Origin: Zygnema cylindricum
Lineage: Eukaryota > Streptophyta > Zygnematophyceae > Zygnematales > Zygnemataceae
Direction: 5' to 3'
Assembly: GCA_037447655.1 (NCBI GenBank)
Contig: JBBHKE010002610.1
Location: forward strand, 100,907-164,906
Length of the DNA stretch: 64,000 nt
In this document: positions 1-9,329 of the stretch, piece by piece
Layout of the letters: each line of letters opens with the position of its first letter
Numbering within the stretch: the first letter of the stretch is position 1
The notes under the pieces: generated by a model
The model's database searches: none
Told to the model about the DNA's origin: nothing
Seen by the model: only the letters and a program-made list of their open reading frames with translations
Made by a program: the position numbers and the translations under genes

Positions 1-1201
1 TTCGTAGCTTAGTGAAGAGTTCTTTATCACGGCACATATGCATGGATGCACCTGAGTCGATGATCCATCCTTCCTGTGGAGCTTCCCGAATTGCTCCAAG
101 GGCACACTTCTGCCTCCGAGGGATCTCCTTCTCCTCCAGACTCTCGTCAAGAAGAAGCTCCCCATCCTCCTCAGATGACTCATCCTCGATTTCTCCTGAC
201 ACTTTTGTAACCACAAGTGCCTTTTTCTTCCCTCGGGAAGAACCCCCTCCACGGTTTTCTTGGAGCCTCAGCTCTGACAACTTGACACAATCTGCAATAA
301 AGTGTCCCGGCTTTTTGCAATAATGACAAAGACCCTTTGGGGGCCTTTGTCCCCCAGAATTATCTCTTTCCCCTCTATAAGGTTTCTTCGGATCCTTCCC
401 CCATCGGTCCCCTCCTGCTGCTAGAGCTTGAATGCTCTTTCCTCCTCCCCTAATCTCCATTGTGTTTTCCTGCACAAGTATCATCCTGACTACTGTGTTC
501 CATTTCCATGAACTATCAGGCATTCCTTGTACTCGGTACACTATGTTTTCGAACTCATCTGGTAATTTCATGATAAGGGTGTTAACTTTCATTTTCATTG
601 TACCTGTCCACCCGGCACTTTCCATTTCCATATACAAACAAGAAAGATCATTACAGTAATCTAACATCTTTCCTCCTTTGTAAGTGTAACTCAATAGCTT
701 TTGCTCAGCCAACTGGAGCTCCTGAATAGTTCCAGCTCTATAAATCTCCACCAAACTCTCCCACAATTGCTCTGCCTTGTAAATGTGAAGATGAGGAGTG
801 GCCAAACCTTGAGTGAGGTGCCTCAAAATGAAGTTCTTGGCAGCCATGTTTACATCCTCCCACATTTGAGTATCGTTCTCCACGGTCTTCACAATTGCCG
901 CTCCCGATACTGTGGCAATAGGAGTAAGGGGTGTCTCCTTCCCTTTCCCCTTTTCAGACACACTGATGTCCCCATCATCTGCCTCCTCCGCCGAGGCAGC
1001 CGTTGTTGCAGGAAACCTTACTCCCCCAAATCCTGGTGGAGTTCCTGAAGGTGGAAGTTTCACTTGTCCACTAACGATACCCCAGTATCGTTTTTCACAC
1101 AAAGCTCCCATCATCATGGCTTCCCAATAGATGAACCCAGATCCATTGAAGGTGGGCACCCTAGAGGGTGGGCCCATAACCTGCAATTCTGTGTCCTCCA
1201 T
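1..1201 (-). CDS. CopA-1 Gag-protease (5' part of copia polyprotein), open at window edge
   Basis: An uninterrupted minus-strand frame of 400 codons runs from the ATG at 1201 off the left edge. Gag would form the particle and package element RNA; the protease would cut the polyprotein. Seen: a gag N-terminal region with IYWEAMM near residue 25, a central gag region (about 130-255), a CCHC zinc knuckle CHYCKKPGHFIADC near residues 290-304, an acidic linker, and the protease active site WIIDSGASMHMC near 377-388. The start is fixed by an in-frame TAG upstream. The ATG lies inside the 5' LTR and the frame crosses the primer-binding site (1166-1181). No lesion is seen, unlike every other copy here, so this is the best candidate for a young element. 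Integrase, RT and RNase H, if present, lie outside the window. Confidence 0.85.
   Translation of the reverse strand, partial: MEDTELQVMGPPSRVPTFNGSGFIYWEAMMMGALCEKRYWGIVSGQVKLPPSGTPPGFGGVRFPATTAASAEEADDGDISVSEKGKGKETPLTPIATVSGAAIVKTVENDTQMWEDVNMAAKNFILRHLTQGLATPHLHIYKAEQLWESLVEIYRAGTIQELQLAEQKLLSYTYKGGKMLDYCNDLSCLYMEMESAGWTGTMKMKVNTLIMKLPDEFENIVYRVQGMPDSSWKWNTVVRMILVQENTMEIRGGGKSIQALAAGGDRWGKDPKKPYRGERDNSGGQRPPKGLCHYCKKPGHFIADCVKLSELRLQENRGGGSSRGKKKALVVTKVSGEIEDESSEEDGELLLDESLEEKEIPRRQKCALGAIREAPQEGWIIDSGASMHMCRDKELFTKLR
1166..1181 (-). other. Primer-binding site of CopA-1 (half tRNA-iMet type)
   Basis: On the minus strand GGTTATGGGCCCACCC directly follows the LTR end (..TTGCA). It complements the anticodon stem-loop of eukaryotic initiator tRNA-Met (GGUGGGCCCAUAACC in plants), not the tRNA 3' end. 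This is the arrangement known for Drosophila copia. The site is translated in frame as V-M-G-P-P. Confidence 0.75.
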
Positions 1202-2229
1202 TGGACCATAGAATACAGGAAGCCTCTAGATAGTATTTAACTAACCCACTTTAAGCCACAACCACTGCTGCCCAAGAAGGCAAACTGACAATTTGACTGC
1301 ACCCCTGTGTAGCCTGGACTCCCCTGAGTCCGTAGAAAAAAGAATCACTGAAAACGGCCAACCAGACGATAAGTTATAGGGTGGCAAAGATGCCAATTTA
1401 TACAAACTCTCTGAGAGAGAGGACTATCTACCTAAATTTTCCTAAGTCCTAGTTTTTCCTAATTCCCTCTCACAGCTCCTATCTACTGCCTGTACGAACC
1501 AATCACAAAACTGTATAGTACTAGAAAGTACTACTGCCGATGTACTTTCTGTACGGCCTCTGTACAACAAGGCCATTAGTGGACGCGTGTATACTTTCCA
1601 CTCATCCGTACGTTCCTCGGAATTCCCGCGACCGAATGATGTCTCCCCACGTGGCGCCAGGTGATGCCACGTCACTAAATGCCAAAGTGACCACTCCGGG
1701 ATTTCGGCGATGATGTGCGCCGTTGGATTATATGCGAAACGTAATCTTGGCCGGAATAAATACTTGCGCGATATTTGTTCCGATGTAGAAATAAAATGCG
1801 TGGTATCCGTTTTGAATTAGCGTCGTACGACGTACTTTATAAAACTGTATATATGTACGCCGTAAACAGTTTTAGTTAAATGAACTTTATCCTTTCGAAC
1901 TAAATATATATCTATCACATACCATAGCACTTAGCATTGGTCCTAGTCTATTAGGATAAAGCTGACCGCTACCGGTCGATTTGACGAACCGCAGGTACCG
2001 GGATCAAATCTCTGGTCCGTCAAGTATATTTTTAGTAACCTACTAAAAATAGCTGTCTGTTGAACTAAGGCAGCCATGGATCAACCTCTCTCTCTTTCCT
2101 TCAGTGACTACAACAAGTATGGGGGCTAGAGAGCGGAGGTGGAGGCAGGCTGTCCGTCCTTTTTCTTTTTCCTTTCATAAAACCATATTTAAACCTAGAA
2201 AATACTCTAGAAATCTATAAATTTCAACA
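1182..2229 (-). repeat. CopA-1 5' LTR (1048 bp)
   Basis: On the minus strand it starts TGTTGAAATT (2229) and ends TTGCA (1182), immediately before the primer-binding site. It is alignable to the LTR at 32148-33183. It contains the first six codons of gag (ATG at 1201) and leader stem-loops at 1382-1395 (TGGCA/TGCCA) and 1316-1331 (GGACTC/GAGTCC). The partner LTR is outside the window, so no target duplication can be checked. Confidence 0.8.
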
Positions 2230-2239
2230 TTATAACCGT

Positions 2240-2812
2240 GATATTATGTTTAATGTTGTCCCCTTTCAAATACCTTTACGAATATTATTTGCAAACAACA
2301 TGGAACTATCTTCCACTCTCGTTGGACAGGTGCATTTTAATACCGGTTCGCACCCTTCTCGTTCAATAATATTGGACAAAGTTTATTTTGTCCTTGACCT
2401 CAAAAACATCTTTTTTCAGCTTGTTCGGATTTACGCCATGGGAGTTTTGGCACCATTACTGAATCTTATGTTCGATTCTTATCTTCTAATAGAGATCTCA
2501 TAGAGAGTGGAACTCGGCTAGGAAATCTCTATATTTTAGATTTTTTTAATGATGTCGCTCATGCTTTTTTAGCTCATTCTCCCTCTTCTTCCTCTTTTCT
2601 CACATGGCATCTTCGATTTGGCAACCTTAATGGTGGTATCCTAGCTTTTCTTAATAAAGGGCTTGTACTTAAAATAACTCCATTTAATGAGAACAAGATT
2701 GACTTTTGTCATGGATGTATTCTTGGAAAAATGCCTCCCTTACCTTTTCTTTCTTCTTATTCTAACTCTTTGGCCCATATTGATCTCATTCATAGTGATG
2801 TATGCGTTATGA
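2240..2812 (+). pseudogene. Fragment of a different copia polyprotein (protease end to integrase start)
   Basis: Plus-strand translation gives a protease-like tail (VYFVLDLKN near 2380-2415). After a stop and a frame change comes a GAG-pre-integrase zinc motif: TWHLRFGN (about 2605), then CHGCILGKMPPLPF (about 2720) and IDLIHSDV (about 2780). These match the order WH..LGH, CxxC, LPF and H-SD of copia elements. The wording differs from CopA, CopB and CopC, so this is a fourth, more decayed lineage. It is cut on the right by the CopB LTR at 2813 and on the left by the CopA-1 LTR at 2229. Confidence 0.6.
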
Positions 2813-3755
2813 TGTTCTACGACCACTCGAGCAGGTGGAGCAGCAGCAGTAGTAGTAGAAGTGGACATAATTCACTTATATAAGCTTATCAAAAATCCTA
2901 CCAAACAGTTGTTTTCTACAGCTCACCAAATCTTACATAAAGGTCTAAACTGCTTCAAACTATATCACAATATAGAATATCACAAATACTGACAACTCCC
3001 AAATTTTCAACCCAATTGATTCAACATACACTAAGATATGCAACTCAAAATTTTCCCAAAAAAAGTTTGCAAATTACACAGTCTGGAAATATAGATACTT
3101 AGAATGTTCTACATCCTAAGTCTTATATTCTACACTCAGTTGTCCTACTTCATAGTGTTGTACTGCCGACACAAGTGTCCCTAAGAGATACGTCCAAAGA
3201 ACTAAACTTCCACTAAGGTCAAGTGCTTCTAATCACGCTAAAACTAATCAATCACTAGACACTCAATATTACTGAGAATCCTATACAGGTGATTTGTTCA
3301 AATACTTCTCGCCGGCTTAGTGACACTTGTTTGGACACGTCCATCTGGCTGTTGTAGAGCAACTGTTAGCGAGTCACTTGTTTATCCTCTTATGGATCTC
3401 GTCCGTTGACTTGATTCATATCAACCGCACTGCGCAGTTCAATTGTTAATTATATTCAAATATTTGTAGCTTCGTCGCAGTTGCGTTGTCCTATACCAAA
3501 TAAGCCGCAGCTGCGTTTTGTCTTGTTGCGTCACAAATGTGTTTTCTGTACAGATCCTATCAAAGATTACCGCAACTGCGCTTGTCACGTCAGCGTCGTT
3601 GTGCGTTGTTCCACTCTATGTGTGACACATACATGTTGGTGTCAGTACCAATCCAAAACCTTCACTGTGTTTTAGAAGACGACGCGTGTCCCTATAGATC
3701 TATATTTCCACCGTCCTACTAATTTGCTGAGACTAAAATCTTTCCAAAACCAACA
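2813..3755 (-). repeat. CopB-3 3' LTR (943 bp)
   Basis: On the minus strand it begins TGTTGGTTTTGG (3755) after the polypurine tract TTTAGGGGAG and ends GTAGAACA (2813). It aligns with the LTRs at 13574-14470 and 25136-26033. Near its 3' end it encodes the CopB Gag start (CAT near 2873; S/T/A-rich peptide). Confidence 0.8.
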
Positions 3756-5433
3756 CTCCCCTAAAGCTTTAGACTCAGTATCCCGACGCAGTTGCGATGA
3801 CGAACTAACGCAACATCGCAGCATAGCAATGCAGCATTGCAGCATAGCAACATAGCAATTTAGCAGGTCACCCTGTCCCACTACATTTTAATGTTAGATT
3901 ATCGCAGCATGGTAGTATAGCATTGCAGCAATTCAGCTATTCACTTAATCTCACTGGGCCCCTACAATACTTCAGCTTAGGAGTAGGAAGAGCTTTAGTG
4001 AGCATACCAACAATCATTTTGCATCTGACAAATAACATAATTTAATCTCTCTAGAGAACAATTTTTCTCTTACAAAGTGTAATCTTACATCCATGTGCTT
4101 GCTTATGAAGTTGTGACCCGGGTTAGAAGCAATGGCAATGGCAGCCTGGTTATCACACCAGATCACCTGTGGACCAACCTGCATGTATCCCAATTCAAGA
4201 AACATGGATTTCACCCATAAGAGTTCTTTGAGGGCCGAGCTCACTACCATATATTCTAACTCCATCGTCGATTGTGCCGTGACCTTTTGAAGTTTGCTGC
4301 TCCAACAACAAGTATCGTTCCCAATTTGTAGAACAAATCTTGTGGTGGATTTTTCGGCTTGGCATGTCGCCATAGCTTGCATCACTCCATGTTTGCAGTT
4401 CACTTTTCCTCCGCCTAGTGTGAGTTTGAGGTCTTTAGTTCTTGCCAAGTATTTTAAAAATCTTCTTGCTGCATCACGGTTAGATTTCCTCAAATTATCT
4501 AGACTTTTGCTTAGTACCCCAACTGCAGCAGCAATGTCAATACTGGTACAGTTCATGAAATATATTAAACCTCCCACTATCTGTCTGTAAGGTATCATTG
4601 TCATAGGATCATCCTCGCCTGACTCAAAAATTTCACTGACAATAACACCTGGTTCTGTTTCTTCCCTCTCTAATTTATGTCGAAACTCCATTAGTGTTAC
4701 ACCTCCTTTTGCCCCCTGCATTCCATATTCATCTAACATGTTTCCAATAGCCTCCTTTAGAGTCAATTTTATTAATCTTCTTTTTCTGTCCCTCTCTACC
4801 TGGATACCCAAAATATATTTTGCCTCACCGAGGTCTTTCATCTCGAACCGTGAGTTTAAAGCAATTTTAATATTGTTGATTGCAGCCATTGATTTGCTAA
4901 CTAATAGTAAATCATCTACATAGATCGCTACATAGACTATTCCATCCTCACATTTTAAAACATAGAAAGAGTGATCATAACTTATCATTTAAATTGTAGG
5001 CTAGTTAAGAATTCATCAAGTTTTGGATTCCTTTGCCTAGGGGCCTGTTTTAGGCCGTACAAAGATTTTAGCAGTTTGCATACTAAGTGCTCTTTTCCTA
5101 GTTCTGCATACATTTCAGGTTGCTCCATTAGAGATAGCAAAATCCTAACTGTCGGAAATCTTACAACAAGAGAAAATGTTTATTCAAAATCAATTATTTC
5201 TTTTTGATTATACCCCTTTGCCACAAGTCTAGCCTTATATCGTTTAATGGTATTATCTGGATTTACCTTCACCTTGAATACTCATTTACTGCCGATCGCT
5301 TTTGATCCGGAGGAAGGTCCAAAAGCTCCCATGTCTGAGCCTCCATGATCGACTTCATTTCATCGTTTTCCGCCTTGATCCAATGATTTCGCTCCGGTGA
5401 TGAGAAGGCTTCGCGGATGGTTACATCGCCCAT
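3756..5433 (-). pseudogene. CopB-3 reverse transcriptase-RNase H remnant
   Basis: Minus-strand RT and RNase H of a copia polyprotein, 5'-truncated. Seen: YVDDLLLVSKS (near 4900), the long stretch 4014-4988 with VGGLIYFMNCTS, RNase H parts WSSKLQKVTAQST (near 4290) and CDNQAAIAIASNPGH (near 4145). From 5430 down to 5280 the RT N-terminal EAFSSPERNHW and MEAQTWEL are readable but in another frame. Lesions include a TAA near 4990 just before DHS and a frameshift near 5290. The 3' non-coding tail (3756-3990) holds degenerate GCAGCATAGCA repeats. It is cut at about 5433 by a CopA LTR piece. Confidence 0.8.
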
Positions 5434-5782
5434 TGTACCTTCTTGTACTATATAGTGTTCCTATTGGACTAGTGTTTAGTAGTAGGTAGTCGTGAGTAGG
5501 CAGACCAAGACTTAGTAATATTTCGGTACCACTCTCTAAGAGAGCTTGTAACTATAAAGGTCACCTTTGACCTGCCATAACATACTGCTCAAGGGAGCAA
5601 ATTCAGTGATTCTTTTTGCGTTTAACTCAGGGGAGTCTTGTCCTTACAGGGGTGAAGGTGGTCATAATAATTTTGTGCTTGGGCGGCGCTTATTCAGTGG
5701 GAAAGTGGAAGGGGCAAATATTATCCTAGAGGCTTTACATAGGCTGCTCATTCTGTGGGTCAATGGAGACCACATAATTTCA
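5434..5782 (+). repeat. CopA LTR 3' portion (truncated)
   Basis: It matches the last third of the CopA LTR (compare 6345-6704), starting TGTACCTTCTTGTAC and ending ATTTCA. It keeps all four leader stem-loops: 5532-5544, 5559-5572, 5586-5599 and 5625-5636. It abuts the next LTR directly, leaving an LTR-tail to LTR-head junction with no internal region. Confidence 0.7.
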
Positions 5783-6704
5783 GTCTCTTGTAACCTTACT
5801 GCATCCCTCATACTTGTCGTAGTCACTGAGGACCTGCAAGCAGCCATGGCTGCCTCTAGCAGCTAAAGAGACATGCAGATCACTAATATTGTTTTTACAA
5901 AACATAGTCTGCCAGTTGTGGGAATTGATTCAACGACCTCTGGATGACCGCCATACAGAATAGCCATGCGCCTTATCCAATAGGTCTTAGAAGAGCGATG
6001 CACATATATGACGCAATTGTTATTTAAGAATATACGGCACCGGATATTCCCTTTAAAACAAATTACGCGACATATCGGTTCGCACGAAATCAGACCGCAC
6101 GAAATATCCGAATCTACATGTAATTTCGATGGACGAAATCAAATGTTCGGATCTGATCGAACAGCTCACAGTGGAGCCGGAATGCCGAAATAGAAGTTTG
6201 GCGGTTTGCGGACCAGATGTCGGCGGATGACACGTGGCAACATATGGTTGGACAACGGATATCATGGGAGGAGCAACTACGGCTCCGGAACTGACACGCG
6301 TCAGCGGACCGGCCATGCCGTACTATGGCCATACAAGAAGTACACCGGTACTTGTACCTTCTTGTACTTTACTGTCATATGATTGGTCGAGTATCTTAGT
6401 AATAAGTTTAGAGAGATAGCTTAGGACTTAGAATATTTTTGGGTTTTCAGCCTCTCTCCCAGAGTGCACCTGTATTTATGGACCAACTTTGGTCAGCCAT
6501 AACTTAATGCTCAGGTGAGCAAATTCAGTCATTCTTTTTGCTGCCGACTCAGGGGAGTCTAGGCTACGCAAGGGTGTAGTCGGTCAGAGATTTTGCGTCC
6601 TAGGGTGGGAATTATTAATTTTCAAGGTCAAAAGTGCATATACTATCCTACAGGCTTCACATAAGCTGGACATTCTGTGTACCAATGGAGGTCACATAAT
6701 TACA
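5783..6704 (+). repeat. CopA-2 5' LTR (lacks first about 21 bp)
   Basis: It aligns with 11112-12032 and ends ATTACA just before the primer-binding site. It contains the gag ATG at 6685, but codon 5 there is TAA where CopA-1 has GAA. Confidence 0.85.
6454..6559 (+). other. Structured leader (four small stem-loops) in CopA LTR
   Basis: Consecutive dyads: CTCT/AGAG (6454-6464), GACCAA-CT-TTGGTC (6481-6494), TGCTC-AGGT-GAGCA (6508-6521) and GACTC-AGGG-GAGTC (6546-6559). Equivalents occur in other CopA LTRs at 1316-1395, 5532-5636, 11809-11887 and 32293-32371, although CopA-1 lacks a clear third loop. The second stem changes sequence but keeps pairing: GGTCAA/TTGACC, GGTCA/TGACC, TGGCA/TGCCA. It is likely part of the transcribed R/U5 leader; a role in packaging, dimerisation or translation is inference. 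Confidence 0.6.
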
Positions 6705-7670
6705 GGTTTTGGGCCCACCCTCTAGGGTGCCCATTTTTAATGGAACATTGTTCATTTATTGGGAAACCATGATAAAGGGTGCACTAGTTTAAAAACGGCT
6801 ATGGGGCATTGTGAGTGGTCGTGTGCGCCGGCCATCCGCAAAATTGGGAGTTCCACCAAGGTTTGGAGGATCTCGGTTCACAGGAGGATTTGCGGGGGCA
6901 GAGGCGGAAGAAGATGTTGGAGAGAGCATCGTGTCGGATATAGCGAAGGAGAAGGGGAAGGAGAAACTTACACCGATGCCTACTGGATCGGTTGTGGCAG
7001 CAGGTGTTCAGAAAACCGAGGCTAATGATAGTGAAATCTGGGATTTCAACAATACAGTGTCGACTCATTTTATTCTCGGGCGTCTCACCCAGGCAGTGGC
7101 TACACCTCATCGTCATATGGATAGGGCGGACGAGTTATGGGAGGCACTTGTCAACATTTACAAGAGTGGTACAATTCAGCAGCAGAAGCCAGCAGATCAG
7201 AAGGTACAGGCTTATGGGTACAAAGGGGGAAAGATGTTAGATTTTTGTAATGACTTGGCCGGGTTATTTATGGAGTAGAGAGTGCAGGGAAAAGGGAGAC
7301 TGAGAAAGAGAAGGTGAATACTTTGTTGATGAAACTCCCAGATGATTATGAAAACATTGTTAACAGGGTTCAGGACTTGCCAGATTATCGATGGATCTGG
7401 AACTTCGTTGTGGGAATGATTTTGGTTCAGGAAAACACAATTGAGATTCGTAGAGGAGGAAAGAGTGTTCAGGCATTGGCTGCTGGAACTAATTGGGGAG
7501 ATAAGGATTCCAAGAAACCTTATGGAAACTTTGGTGGAGGGGGAAGAGGAAATCAATCGGAAGGATCTCGATCGAGGCCTTCGAAGGGGCTTTGTCACTT
7601 TTGTAAGAAGCCGGGACATTACATGGCGGAGTGTACTAAACTGTCAGAGTTGAGATTGAACGAGGATTAG
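6685..7670 (+). pseudogene. CopA-2 gag
   Basis: Degenerate Gag homologous to CopA-1. The initiator ATG at 6685 is followed by TAA at codon 5; another TAA lies near 6790 (CACTAGTTTAAAAAC). Open segments at 6811-7278 and 7314-7670 carry the gag core (DELWEALVNIYKSGT, YKGGKMLDFCNDL) and an intact CCHC knuckle CHFCKKPGHYMAEC near 7593-7634. A TAG and a frame change separate the two segments near 7276. It could not yield full-length Gag. Confidence 0.85.
6705..6720 (+). other. Primer-binding site of CopA-2
   Basis: GGTTTTGGGCCCACCC follows the LTR end. It has one mismatch to the GGTTATGGGCCCACC site of CopA-1 and CopC. Confidence 0.7.
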
Positions 7671-8153
7671 GTCGGAAAACCAGCCGCAAAGAAAAAAAAG
7701 GCATTTGTGGCAACACAAGTCATCGGAGAGGACTCCGATGAGGACGATGGAGAATTTCTCCTCAAAGAGGAGCTGGGGGTGAAAGGTGAGCCGGAGATTC
7801 CAAGGAGGCAAAAGTGTGCTTTCGGTGGAGTAAGAGAAGCTCTTGAAGAAGGATGGATTATTGATTCAGGAGCCTCTATGCATATGTGTAGAGAAAAACC
7901 ATTGTTTACCAAAATGAGAAAGATCCCTACTGTAGAGATAAAGTATGGGGATGGGAGAATAGTCACCACTAATTTAGTGGGATCTGTGGATCTGAGAGTC
8001 TTAGTTGATGGAAAGGCATCCATAGTCACTCTCTGTGATGTTTTTTTTATCCCAGAGTTGAACAAGAATCTTATATCTACGTCGGTCTAAGATGATAAGG
8101 GTTTTGAGACTAGTACTAAGAAAGGAGTCTTTGTTGCTAGGTATGAGAATGAA
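7671..8153 (+). pseudogene. CopA-2 protease region
   Basis: The open stretch 7707-8090 follows an acidic linker and has the retropepsin active site WIIDSGASMHMC (about 7854-7890), then VTLCDVFFIPELNKNLIST typical of the copia protease C-terminus. TAG at 7668 separates it from gag. TAA near 8088 replaces the Leu expected before DDKGF. Confidence 0.85.
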
Positions 8154-9320
8154 GTGTACTTCACAGCTGAAAAGGGTAGCCAAGGAATGTTTAGGCTGAA
8201 TTTGAGTAATGGAAAGACGCGATTTTACTATGCTGGTGTAAGTGATTTGATGATGTGGCATAAAAGATTGGGACATGTGCCTCTAGATAGATTAAAAGAT
8301 ATGAAGAAAATGGGTGTAGTTAAGGGCATACATTTTGGAGATGATGAGACTTTGGATGATTGTAGTGGGTGTGCTCAAAGAAAAGCTCACAGGTTGCCTT
8401 TTCCAAAAGCCGCAACATATAAGGGTGAAAAGGTTTTAGATTTGGTTCACACTGACATATGGGGACCGGCTAACGTGCCATCAGTTGGAGGGAAAAGATT
8501 TATGCTTACTATCACTGATGATTGGTCTAGATACTCTAGAGTATATTTCTTGAAAAACAAATCTGAGGCTACGGCTTATTTTAAGGAATATAAATCATGG
8601 AGTGAAAAGCTTCATGAGACACCTATAAAGAGAGTAAGAAGTGATAATGGGGGGGAATTCACTTCTAATGAGTTTGAGGATTACTTGAAAGAGGAAGGGG
8701 TTCAACACCAAAAGACTGTCCCAAAGAACCCGGAACAAAATGGTGTAGCCGAGAGACTAAATCGGACATTAAGTGATAGTGCCCGTAGTATGTTGACGGA
8801 TAAAAAGATAAGGAAAAGGTTTTGGGCAGAAGCTATGAATTGTGCTAATAGAGTCCTTACCTCAGCTGTAAAAGGTCAAACACCTTCTGAAAGATGGACC
8901 GGGAGAAAACCTAACATATCACACTTAAAGGTGTTTGGAAGTCAAGTGTTTAGTTTAAACACAGAAAAATCTGATTGGAAGTTAGATGCTAGAGGAAAGT
9001 CGGGATACTTACTTGGGTATGATGAGAACGTAAAAGGGTATAGAGTTTATGATCTCGGTAGAGAAGACATAATTCTAGTAAAACACTTGGTAGTTATGGA
9101 TGAAGGAAAATCCAAAGATCCCTTTAAGTATACTAAACCAGAAAGAATTAGAATTGAATCCAAAAGTGAGTTAGATGCAGATTCTACTAACCGAAATCCG
9201 GTTCAGCCTGACCGTGCAGAGGAAGAGAAAAATCTGACCGAGAGTGACCCTCTTTTGGAGTCACATCTTCCGATTCAAACCAAGGAAGAAAACAAGGAAA
9301 TACAGGAAATGGACGATTAA
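8154..9320 (+). pseudogene. CopA-2 integrase (388-codon open segment)
   Basis: This is the longest intact domain of CopA-2. It has the pre-integrase zinc motif WHKRLGH with CSGCAQRKAHRLPF. The integrase core shows the first acid in VHTDIWGPA, the second in RSDNGGEF and the glutamate in NPEQNGVAERLNRTL, giving a complete D,D,E set. After it come the C-terminal GKSGYLLGYDENVKGY motif and an acidic tail. Integrase would insert element cDNA in the nucleus. The domain looks functional, but stops on both sides mean it is not part of a working polyprotein. Confidence 0.9.
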
Positions 9321-9329
9321 CGACTAGAG

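Noticed and set aside
12-1130. Plus-strand open frames over 12-1130 (103, 75, 115 and 72 codons)
   Set aside because: They are antisense to the continuous CopA-1 gag-protease frame, whose motifs are unmistakable.
4294-5866. Other antisense open frames over copia bodies (for example 4294-4590, 5567-5866, 13088-13387, 36921-37181 outside its gag core)
   Set aside because: They overlap coding or LTR sequence on the other strand and show no domain of their own.
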